Source: Labia minor (Eukaryota > Arthropoda > Insecta > Dermaptera > Spongiphoridae). From it: a stretch of 64,000 nucleotides of DNA. Numbering within the stretch: the first letter of the stretch is position 1; the number at the start of each line of letters is the position of its first letter. A model generated the notes under the pieces. It saw only the letters and a program-made list of their open reading frames with translations, was not told where the DNA came from and made no database searches. Shown one piece after another: positions 13,046 through 23,458 of the stretch. The translations under genes were made by a program, and so were the position numbers. Where the stretch lies: the NCBI GenBank assembly GCA_963082975.1, contig OY720349.1, positions 70,554,501-70,618,500 of the forward strand, read 5' to 3'.

Positions 13046-13936
13046 TATTATATAAAAATTAAAATATGATGATATAAAGTTGTTTTAAATTTTTGACATT
13101 TTTAAATTGGGTATATTTTTTAAATTTATTAAAATGTCTTTTTTATTTATTACGTTTAAAAGATTCATTTTTATTATGTGATATTAATAAAAAATAACGA
13201 TGCTCTGTGCAAGTCGAATCATGTTGCACATAATTAAATAACAATTGCCAAACAAAGAATATAATATTTTTTTAAATTCTTATATTTAAATATCATTTCA
13301 ATTAAATAATTTATTCTAAAAGGTCTCATTTTAATGCAATTTATAATTTTCTTCTAATTCAGATTTAGAACAAATCGTACAACATTATATCAAATCTCGC
13401 TAAGAACATTCAATATTTTTGTACACAAATTATTCAGAGTATTGGCTAAGCGTATCACTCACAATCAGTTTATATTGAAATTTATATAAATTAACAAAGT
13501 AAAAATTTTTATTTGTTTAAATTTTATTATAATGAATCAAAAAAAATTAAATATATAGATCACATGATTAAGAGAAACAAAAAACTTAACAGAAAATAAC
13601 TGTTGGATGGAGGTCGGACATGACAGAAACTGTAAGCGAAATCTTCATATTGCGACGAATAATTTTCAAATCCCCTAGCACCACAGAATTAGATAAGTTT
13701 CTTTTAAGGGAGGAAAATAACTATGATCTAAAAAAATTAATAATTGAACTTAATAATAAAAAAAACAAATAAATCAATTAATTAAAATTAATACTATTAA
13801 TGAATGTATATATTGGTCATTTATCTATAGTTTTATTTATCTATAGTTTTATACCGTTAATTTTTATAAATTGTCTCAAGTCTCTATTTTTGCATTTTCT
13901 CAAGTTTCATTATAATTAAAAATATTCAATAATAAT

Positions 13937-14991
13937 TGAAAAAGCCTAGAAAGGGTACGTATGAAGAAATTATCAAGATGATAATTTCTGGGTAGGGGAA
14001 AGACCGTGGAAATAAAAATAAATGAAAAAGGTTAAATTTAAAAGGTCGCCAGCCGTATTTTGTCAGAATAGGCAAACTGAAAAGGAATAGAAAAATTATA
14101 AAGGAAAAAGGATATGAAACCTAATGGACAAGGCAAAAGGACTTCTCAACTACATGAATTAACTAGGTACCGATGTAAAGAGTCTTAATTCAAATTCTTG
14201 GCCTCTGAAAGAAAAACTAATGAATTAAAGCAAAGAAACGAAAGGAATGGGATATCAAAGTATAAAATTTTAATATGAATAGAATAACAAAATAAAAAAG
14301 ATATTTATATATAAACAGAGATAATTATAAAGAACAAATGGGTTTATATTGGACTTGAAAACAAATAAAAAATGAACGGAGCCGCAACAATGTGGATTTA
14401 CCAACAAAAAAAAAACATCCAGATACAATAAAACGGAATGAAAAAATATACTTATGAGTTGCAGATCCGAAACAGTAATATAATATGAAAGGGCTAAAAT
14501 ATTATCCCTTAAACTCAACCAGGAAGAAGCTACACACAGTGTTGAGGATTCCAAGAGCAGCCTTTACAGCGTAGATGCTGGCTTTTGCAAGGCGTTGGTA
14601 AGAATAGTTATATTATGAGAGGGATAAATAACTAATCCCTCAACTCGACCAGGAACATGCTTCACACAGTGTCGAGGATTCCAAGCACGGCCTTTTTCAG
14701 GTAAGATGTTGCCTGAGGGGGAACTTCTGCTAGAATGAAGTAGCCAATATGGCGAATTAGTTTACCAGCCATAGTTGGTGAGTCAAATTAGTAATGCAAT
14801 ATTGCAAATTTGAAAGTCCAATAAAAACCCAGGAAAAATATAGAAAACAATTAAAATTAATATCAAATCCAAATACAATACTTTACAATAATAAAATTCG
14901 ATAATTAATATAAATGCTAAAATAGCGCAAAATACAAAATTGTCTATTTAATAATTTAAAATATATGCACTAGAGGCGCTGTGCGCCAACA
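13937..14991 (-). repeat. LTR (3' LTR in element orientation)
   Basis: This 1055-bp repeat matches 18023-18849. It begins TGAAAAAG on the plus strand and ends GCGCCAACA. It contains about 228 bp (roughly 13945-14173) absent from the other LTR; the rest aligns with scattered substitutions. Confidence 0.7.
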
Positions 14992-16482
14992 GTACTCCCC
15001 ACCTTTGATTGTTTATACAATCAAACCGAAAAAATACATAATTAATTTATTTGGCCACGACATTGTTTTGGTTCAAATTCCTTTTCTGATATTTTGTCCA
15101 CATAACTATACATTAACAATATTTATATAATATAATTTTTTAAATTAAAAATTATGAAAGAAGGGGGTGGCAATTCCAACTCCCCCCGGTTTGATTACAA
15201 GGTAATCAAACGATGATTACCATTTTGTGATAACAAAATACACTATTATGTAATATATTCCTAGTTTCTATTAAGAAACAACATTAACAAAGTAATAGTT
15301 ATAAAAGGAGACAAAATTAATCATATGCAAAAGCATTATACTTAATCTTAGATTCACAATGGAAATTCTTATTAAAATTATTAAAAGTTATTATTAACCA
15401 ATTACAAAAATATAATATAAAATTGTTATAGCAAAATAAAGGTTGATATTACTAGATAATTAGAAATACTTAATACAATTTATTGGTATTGCAAAACATA
15501 TCTGCAATAGAATGTTTGGAAGTTATATGAATATAGAAATAATTAATAGTTTCAACAAACCTCATCAAAAAGAGATTATTGATCAACTATAGAAATTTCA
15601 ATTAGCACCGTTATATTAAAATAAAGGTTAAGATGCTAGACCATAATTAACACTGAATGTTTGATACAACAAATTTTGTCTGCAATATATTTTGAATTTA
15701 TATAAATAACGAAATATTAATTTAAAATTGATTAGAGCACCTAAAACAGTTTCAAATAGAACATCTGTTAAAATTCTCATTTGAATTTATTGAAAATTAA
15801 CAGACTCAATTTAATTTAATCATTAATGTGTAACATCTTACCATCAGTCCATCAGATTATTCCAATTAGATAAAATTGTAAAAAACTTAATTCAAAATAA
15901 ACAAAACAATTTTTTAAAATAGGTAATTGTTTTAACATTTAATAGTTATTTGAATTTATAAAAAGCTCAGAAAATTGATTTAATTGAATTAAAAGCTCAT
16001 ATGGAAAGGTTTTGCATATATCATTTTACTTTTATGAAATTTAGAAAATTTAAAATTGATCAAAACACAATACAATTTTGAGTATTACAAAATGCATTAC
16101 AAAAACTGATAATAATTATTCCAAGGAGTGAATTTAAAGTAATAGCTTAAAATATAAATTTTAATTTCTAAAAAATTATAGTAAATAAAATAAACATAAC
16201 CAAATTAATTTTATTGGATAATCCAAACTTTAATATATATAATTAATTATATCAATAATCAAAATTTTAGTAAATAAATTTGAAACAATTAATGGCCTAA
16301 AGATATTACAAAAAATATTGAATAATAATTTTCAACCAATCCTATCTGTTACATTATTAAAGAAATACGCCTAAATATCTTATTGTTTACATGGAAACTT
16401 AAAATTAATTTATTATCCTAAAATATAAAAATGAATAGGGTCAACATTTCCCATCGAATGCCTTGAGATGGAAAAATATATC
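14992..16482. other. Internal region of the LTR element without recognisable coding
   Basis: The AT-rich sequence has many stops on both strands. Apart from the polypurine tract at 14994-15005, no conserved motif is seen. It probably replaces or has lost pol. Confidence 0.5.
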
Positions 16483-17874
16483 TCAAGCACGTGCTAAATG
16501 AAAGAATAAAAATTTTTCTTTTTTTTGTTCAAAGAGAAAGTTGGACAAGCATTCTCCAAAAATAATTTCGAAATAGCCAAAAAAAATAATGGTTCGAAAT
16601 AAAATGAAAATTTTGTATTTGAATTTAACAGGAACCCTTTTCAGATGATATTTTAATCGTTTGGCTGCCTTCCTAATTAAATTATTTATATGAGGAGAAG
16701 GCGAAGGGGAAATTAGCCAAGATAGGTTATAGTTTAATAAAATATGATACTTAGGTTGAAATTTAAAAAAGGCCGATAAGAAGAAAATGAATTTAATATT
16801 CATGAAATTAAATGTAGTGTGGAAATTAAATTTATTAATTGATATGCTAGAAAAAATGCATTTTATCTGAGAAGTAAAAAATTTCTCAATTTTTCTAGCA
16901 GCCATTTCATATTTAAAAAGAAATGGTATAAAATTATATAAGAAGGCTGTACCAGAGGCAATTAAATTCATCTGGGGTTCTGCTTGTATCGAAAAAGTAA
17001 AGGCTAAAATGGTACCGTTACCTTTTGTAATTTGGATATAAACCTTTGAAAGAAAAGGTTTCACAGGAGCCTTCGAAAGGTCGATATTTGTAGACAATAC
17101 CCGTCCATCCCCCTCTAGCACATGCAAATTCTCAAATTGGGAGAATAGTTTTCTCTCCTTATGCAACGATGGGATATGCGACCTGAAATAAAATCGAGTT
17201 AAAAATCTCGGAAAGTACAATTTGAAATGTGGGGTTTTAAATTGATATTTTAAATTATGTCCATTATTGTATTTATTAATAGTTTTAATAGATTCCACGG
17301 GGAAATCCGAGTGGAAAGAATTATTGGGTTCAGTAATGGACTTATCTTTTATATCCTCTTCTTTCACGGGAGAGGGTTTTGTTGTTATTATGTCTTCTGA
17401 GTGCAAATAGCTCTTCAGATACTTGAGCTTGTCGATACCACCCAATTGCGTATTATTGGTAATGGCGCTGTTGAACTGTTGCTTGAACGCCATGAAGCCA
17501 AGAATATCGCCTCCAAACGGTTCAATGTTGAGCTTGGGAGGGGTGGGGACAGCGGTAGCCATTTTGTTTTCAACTGAACAAGGCTTTGCCTCTGGCAAAG
17601 CTTCTAAATCGAAAATTACTTGTTCCAAATGTAAACGGGATTCATAAGCACTTTGAAATTCCGCTTCACATATCTCCGTGTTTAAATTGTTATCCACGAT
17701 GAATCTGATCAATTCCTTCAACTTTGTGATCGTTTCCGAACAACGTTTAATGAATTTTTCAACATGATATTTACTATCTACAATTAAATTAGTTCGCAAA
17801 ACATCAAGTAATTCAATATCAATTTCAATTAATGTCCATCTGTTAGAGACAAGCTTAGCGTTTGTCCTAGACAT
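16483..17874 (-). CDS. Gag-like ORF of the LTR element, 463 residues
   Basis: The ATG at 17874 opens a 463-codon frame. Residues about 1-100 are helical and charged. Residues about 110-160 (PKLNIEPFGGDILGFMAFKQ and the following IDKLKYLKSYL) match the conserved core of the BEL/Pao gag domain usually called DUF1759. After about residue 165 the similarity stops. The remaining ~300 residues are Phe-, Ile- and Lys-rich, with no zinc knuckles, no protease DSG and no RT motif. That part may be a fused non-gag segment or non-coding sequence that stayed open by chance. The product would be a capsid-type protein only if the N-terminal part is expressed. Confidence 0.55.
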   Translation of the reverse strand: MSRTNAKLVSNRWTLIEIDIELLDVLRTNLIVDSKYHVEKFIKRCSETITKLKELIRFIVDNNLNTEICEAEFQSAYESRLHLEQVIFDLEALPEAKPCSVENKMATAVPTPPKLNIEPFGGDILGFMAFKQQFNSAITNNTQLGGIDKLKYLKSYLHSEDIITTKPSPVKEEDIKDKSITEPNNSFHSDFPVESIKTINKYNNGHNLKYQFKTPHFKLYFPRFLTRFYFRSHIPSLHKERKLFSQFENLHVLEGDGRVLSTNIDLSKAPVKPFLSKVYIQITKGNGTILAFTFSIQAEPQMNLIASGTAFLYNFIPFLFKYEMAARKIEKFFTSQIKCIFSSISINKFNFHTTFNFMNIKFIFFLSAFFKFQPKYHILLNYNLSWLISPSPSPHINNLIRKAAKRLKYHLKRVPVKFKYKIFILFRTIIFFGYFEIIFGECLSNFLFEQKKEKFLFFHLARA

Positions 17875-18022
17875 TATTGCAAAAAGAAAATTTAAATTAA
17901 TAAATGAAAAATTTTAGTAAAAAATTAGTTACCTTTAAGAAACCAAAAATCTAAAAGCCTCGTTTACACCGGAGATAGAACACCGAAACAATTCGGGTCT
18001 ATTCTGTCACGTGTTCGCCAGA

Positions 18023-18849
18023 TGAAAAAGAGTATAAAGAGACTTGAATTAAATTCTTGGAATCTATGAGGAAAAAAACTAATGAATTAAAAGAAATGAA
18101 ATGAAAGGGATATCAAAGTATAAAATTTTAATATGAATAGAATAACAAAATAAAAAAGATATTTGTATATAAACAGAGATAATTATAAAAAACAAATGGG
18201 TTTATATTGGACTTGAAAACAAATAAAAAATGAATGGAGCAGCAACAATGTGGATTTACCAACAAAAAAAAACATTCAACATGAGAAAACGGAATGAAAA
18301 AATATACTTATGAGTTGCAGTCCGAAACAGTAATATAATATGAAAGGGCTAAAATATTATCCCTTAAACTCAACCAGGAAGAAGCTTCACACAGTGTTGA
18401 GGATTCGAAGAACAGCCTTTTACCGCGTAGATGCTGGCTTCTGCAAGGCGTTGGTAAAAATAGTTAAATATTATGAGAGGGATAAATAACTAATCCCTCA
18501 ACTCGACCAGGAACATGCTTCACACAGTGTCGAGGATTCCAAGCACGGACTTTTTCAGGTAAGATGTTACCTGATGGGAAACTTCTGCTGGAATGAAGTA
18601 GCTAATATGGCGAATTAGTTTACCAGCCATAGTTGGTGAGTCAAATTAGCAATGCAATATTGCAAATTTGAAAGTCCAATAAAAACCCAGGAAAAATATA
18701 GAAAACAATTAAAATTAATATCAAATCCAAATACAATACTTTACAATAATAAAATTCGATAATTAATATAAATGCTAAAATAGCGCAAAATACAAAATTG
18801 TCTATTTAATAATTTAAAATATATGCACTAGAGGCGCTGTGCGCCAACA
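18023..18849 (-). repeat. LTR (5' LTR in element orientation)
   Basis: This 827-bp repeat starts TGAAAAAGAG on the plus strand and ends GCGCCAACA. It is shorter than its partner because a segment near the start is missing. The primer-binding-like site lies just left of it. Confidence 0.7.
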
Positions 18850-20163
18850 ATAATCTAGCAATGAAAATAAAATATCAAAATGTAATGATCAAGATATATT
18901 ATACTATTATAACAGAGAAAATACTTAACAACCATAGGCGGAGGAAATATTAGGAGATATCATTGCGGGTTCAGGCCAAATCGATCAACATTAATTAAGA
19001 TATTTTCATTATGACAGATATTAGGGAAAAAAATCGCGAATTCAATATTTCTGTTCACTAATTATTTGTAGACTTTAGTAAAAGATACGCATGACTCAAT
19101 ATAGATCAGCATAAACTTTTTCAAATTTTGATCTTCAAATTTGTCTTGAAGGTAGTAAAGAAAGAGTAAGATGCGGAAATCAATTGTAAAATATTAGGTT
19201 ACTCAGACGACTTAAATATAATAGGAGATTCGGCAATTTCAATTACAGATAGCGAGGAAAATTTAATGGAGGTTTGAAATTAATAGTGATAAGAAAAAAT
19301 ATTTAGTAACAAAGAGGAAGAGTATTAACATACAAAATCTTAAGATACAAAATGTAGAATTTGAATATGTAGAAAAATTGAATGTAATCACGAAGGATAA
19401 TAATATTTGAGAAGAATTTAAATCGGGGTTGCAATCGGGAAACGCCTGTTATCTGCAATAAAGAGGCTTATCTCTTCAAAATTATTATCAAAGGGAATAT
19501 ATAAAAAGATTATTTTGCCTGTTGCATTATATGGGTGGGAGGCATGGTCTATGACCCTTGGAGATGAGAGTAGATTCAGAGTATTTGAGAATAGGATTCT
19601 TTCCTGCATTTATTGGCCAAAGAAAGATGATGTCACCGGGGAATGGGGGAGACAGCATAACAAGAAATTGCATGGCCTCTCTGCATCTTCAGAAATAGTT
19701 AGGGTTATAAAAGGGAAAAAGCTGCGATAGGCAGGGCACGTGGCTAGAATGGGAGAGGAAAAAGATATTGGTGGGAAGACCGATTGGAAAACGTCCGCTT
19801 GGAAAACCAATGACGCGTAGGAAGGGACGTAAGAGAGATGGAACAAGGGCTCAGGATAGGGACACTTGGAGAAATGTGGTTGTTGCGGCTAAGAACTTTC
19901 GAGTATCTTTGAGCCACATAGGTAGATAGATATAACATATACAATAATAATATATATAATTAATATAGTGATTAAATTAAAATATATTTTTTAAATAAGA
20001 ACACAAAAAGAAATGAATGTTTTATGTAATATACTGATTGAAACAAAATGGATGAAAACCTTTTAATACTTTCAACCACCAAATACTATGTACAACTCGG
20101 GGGTACAGGGGGCGGAGCCCCCGTCTAGGTGTGAAGAGCGCCGAAGGCGCTCTGAGCAGCTAG

Positions 20164-20489
20164 TAATTATTATATAATTTATATTTAAAAACAATTTATG
20201 TATAAAAAACAATTTATTCTGAGAATTCCCAGAATTATTAAATTATATTTTTCAAGAATTGTTAAGATATATTTAAATTTAATTTAATTTATAAACCTAA
20301 TATAGTTTAAATTTACTTATTTATTCTCAAGTTATCATTATAATTCTTTAATTAGCCATTCTAAACCGAATTCAGTTCATTTTTTCAATTTTTAGATATT
20401 TTTTATTAAGTCATATTTTTGAATTGATATTATTTATGAATTGTTTGTGTGTGAATGAGGATTAAATGAACCCTTGTTTTTATTTTAAA
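20164..20489. other. AT-rich spacer between two Helitron 3' ends
   Basis: This stretch lies between the end of copy C and the inverted end of copy F. It matches no other part of the window that I can see and has no open frame of note. Confidence 0.5.
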
Positions 20490-22441
20490 CTAGCTGCTCA
20501 GAGCGCCTTCGGCGCTCTTCACACCTAGACGGGGGCTCCGCCCCCTGTACCCCCGAGTTGTACATAGTATTTGGTGGTTTCTGAAGATGCAGAGAGGCCA
20601 TGCAATTTCTTGTTATGCTGTCTCCCCCATTCCCCGGTGACCTCATCTTTCTTTGGCCAATAAATGCAGGAAAGAATCCTATTCTCAAATACTCTGAATC
20701 TACTCTCATCTCCAAGGGTCATAGACCATGCCTCCCACCCATATAATGCAACAGGCAAAATAATCTTTTTATATATTCCCTTTGATAATAATTTTGAAGA
20801 GATAAGCCTCTTTATTGCAGATAACAGGCGTTTCCCGATTGCAACCCCGATTTAAATTCTTCTCAAATATTATTATCCTTCGTGATTACATTCAATTTTT
20901 CTACATATTCAAATTCTACATTTTGTATCTTAAGATTTTGTATGTTAATACTCTTCCTCTTTGTTACTAAATATTTTTTCTTATCACTATTAATTTCAAA
21001 CCTCCATTAAATTTTCCTCGCTATCTGTAATTGAAATTGCCGAATCTCCTATTATATTTAAGTCGTCTGAGTAACCTAATATTTTACAATTGATTTCCGC
21101 ATCTTACTCTTTCTTTACTACCTTCAAGACAAATTTGAAGATCAAAATTTGAAAAAGTTTATGCTGATCTATATTGAGTCATGCGTATGTTTTACTAAAG
21201 TCTACAAATAATTAGTGAACAGAAATATTGAATTCGCGGTTTTTTTCCTAATATCTGTCATAATGAAAATATCTTAATTAATGTTGGTCGATTTGGCCTG
21301 AACCCGCAATGATATCTCCTAATATTTCCTCCGCCTATGGTTCTTAAGTATTGTATATGTTATAATAGTGAAATAGAGTATAATATTTCTTGATCATTAC
21401 ATTTTGGTATTTTATTTTCATTGCTAGATTATTATTGAATATTTGTAATTATAATGAAACTTGAGAAAATGCAAAAATAGAGACTTGAGACAATTTATAA
21501 AAATTAACGGTATAAAACTATAGATAAATGACCAATATATACATTCATTAATAGTATTAATTTAAATTAATTGATTTATTTGTTTTTTTTATTATTAAGT
21601 TCATTTATTAATTTTTTTAGATCATAGTTATTTTCCTTAAAAGAAACTTAAATTCTGTGGTGCTAGGGGATTTGAAAATTATTCATCGCAATATGAAGAT
21701 TTCGCTTACAGTTTCTGTCATGTCCGACCTCCATCCAACAGTTATTTTCTGTCAAATTTTCTGCTTCTCTTAATCATGTGATCTATATATTTAATTTTTT
21801 TTGATTCATTATAATAAAATTTAAACAAATAAAAATTTTTACTTTGTTAATTTATATAAATTTCAATATAAACTGATTGTGAGTGATACGCTTAGCCAAT
21901 ACTCTGAATAATTTGTGTACAAAAATATTGAATGTTCCTAGCGAGATTTGATATAATGTTGTACGATTTGTCCTAAATCTGAATTAGAAGAAAATTATAA
22001 ATTGCATTAAAATGAGACCTTTTAGAATAAATTATTTAATTGAAATGATATTTAAATATAAGAATTTAAAAAAATATTATATTCTTTGTTTGGCAATTGT
22101 TATTTAATTATGTGCAACATGATTCGACTTGCACAGAGCATCGTTATTTTTTATTAATATCACATAATAAAAATGAATCTTTTAAACATAATAAATAAAA
22201 AAGACATTTTAATAAATTTAAAAAATATACCCAATTTAAAAATGTCAAAAATTTAAAACAACTTTATATCATCATATTTTAATTTTTATATAATATATAT
22301 ATATATATTTAGTAATTAATAATAGAGTAATTAAATTAAAATAAAAAACAAAGATAATATAATTCAGTCATTTTAATTCAGGTTAAATAATATTTTTTTT
22401 TTTTATTATTCAATGATAAAATTTATATATTATTATATATA
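20490..22441 (-). mobile_element. Helitron family 1, copy F, inverted and 5'-truncated
   Basis: Read on the minus strand, its 3' end (hairpin GAGCGCCGAAGGCGCTC, then CAGCTAG) is at 20490. The sequence follows family 1 up to about 22441 and stops inside the TATA-rich part near the 5' end, so TC and the TCTG tract are missing. It shares the ~380-bp internal deletion with copy C (junction near 22002). It also has its own deletion joining the LINE passenger to the 3' end (near 20581). The passenger reads YGWEAWSMTLGDESRF on the minus strand at 20660-20758. Confidence 0.8.
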
Positions 22442-23376
22442 TAAAATAAATATCTATTTTTAAATATTTTTCTCTCTCTACATTATTTATCTAATTCTCA
22501 CAATATATTAAGATCATATAAATTGGAATTATTTATTAATTATTATTAATTATTTATGTCACTACATCAATCTAATTAAAATTAATATAACTTAAATATA
22601 TATGCATTTTTTTTATAAATTTTTATTAAGATTAAGTAAGATCATATTGGAAGACCTCTCTAATTGTTTTTCTTATTCGAACAGTAACCATTTAGGTTTG
22701 TAAAATTCTCTCTTCTTTTAAAAAATAAGATAGCTGGCGACCTTGACAAAATGTTTTTAAATTAAAATATAAAAAAAAACCTTGTTAACGCCAAGAAGGG
22801 AATTGATTTATGCACTGAAGCATATCTTCGATTGGGATCTTTTTTGCGTTAACAATTATAGTACTACCGTAATATTCTTTTAATACGAATTAATTAATTA
22901 TTATCATTATTTTTTCTAAATTAAAATTAAATTATAAGCAGATAATTTCTGGATACTTTGATGCGAAGAGAATAGATCAAGCAATATTATTATTAAAGAG
23001 AAGGGGAGATGGATATTTTATCCTGATTTTAATAATTTAGGTATTTTATCTTGGAATCTGTTGAAAAATAATATAATATATAGAAATCTAACAAATATAA
23101 TTTTAAAAAATAATTTCGGAAAAAATATAAAAAAAATAATTTAATTAAGTTTAATGTTAAATATCTTATGTTTAAATTTTTTTTAAATTAATTTTTAAAC
23201 TTCAAAGATTTATTTAAACAATTATCTATGAAAGTTTTTCTTATTTTATTAAATTAATTCATATAATTTATTTTATTTTATTCTAGATAAAATTGTTATC
23301 TATTTGCGGTTTCCTAATAGGAAGATGCATTTAAAATCTACAAGTGTAAAGTATTCAGGTTTAGTTCTTGCTGAAA
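22442..23376. other. Region upstream of the protease gene
   Basis: Positions 22445-22530 match the spacer of the family 4 repeats (as at 26815-26890 and, inverted, 36130-36230). The rest is unique AT-rich DNA with no ORF. The promoter and 5' UTR of the protease gene should lie near its right end; no convincing TATA box is distinguishable in such AT-rich sequence. A GGGATCTTTT string at 22834-22843 fits the loose kB consensus but could be chance. Confidence 0.4.
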
Positions 23377-23458
23377 ATGATTTGCAAATCATTTTGTATT
23401 TTGTTAATTGTAGTTATTCTGATTCCCGACTTTATTTATTGCCAATTCGTAGCAGAAG
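23377..23458 (+). CDS. Protease exon 1 (signal peptide)
   Basis: The ATG at 23377 opens a short exon of 27 codons plus one base. It encodes a Lys residue, then a hydrophobic core (FCILLIVVILIP) and a likely signal-peptidase site after Cys22, leaving Gln23 as N-terminus. The donor GTAAGT at 23459 is a perfect consensus. The exon ends in phase 1, which matches exon 2. Confidence 0.85.

Larger units (their letters stand above)
13937..18849 (-). mobile_element. Non-autonomous LTR retrotransposon (BEL/Pao-like), nested in copy C
   Basis: Long direct repeats bound an internal region with one gag-like ORF. In minus orientation each LTR runs TGTTGGCGC to TTTTTCA. The 5-bp duplication ATAAT flanks it (13932-13936 and 18850-18854). 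A primer-binding-like TGGCGAACACGTGACAG lies 2 nt inside the 5' LTR (near 18004-18020). A polypurine tract (AAAGGTGGGGAG) precedes the 3' LTR near 14994-15005. No protease, reverse transcriptase or integrase is visible in the 3-kb internal region, so it depends on a partner element. The LTRs differ by substitutions and a large indel, so the insertion is not recent. Confidence 0.75.
9002..20163 (+). mobile_element. Helitron family 1, copy C, split by two later insertions
   Basis: The TC terminus at 9002 directly follows the CTAG of copy B; the hairpin-CTAG terminus is at 20160-20163. The Helitron sequence itself is 9002-9730, 13046-13936 and 18850-20163. It is interrupted by Helitron D (9731-13045), inserted between A and T in a TA run, and by an LTR element (13937-18849) with the 5-bp duplication ATAAT. 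Near 13335 it lacks about 380 bp present in copies A, B and D; the inverted copy at 20490 shares this deletion. A LINE passenger, with a slightly diverged left duplication, lies at about 18924-19931. Confidence 0.8.

Noticed and set aside
17423..17647. Plus-strand ORF inside the LTR element
   Set aside because: It is the antisense shadow of the gag-like frame.
20164..23376. Downstream exons of the candidate gene at 1609
   Set aside because: No frame with splice sites and protein-like composition was found between the Helitron array and the protease gene.
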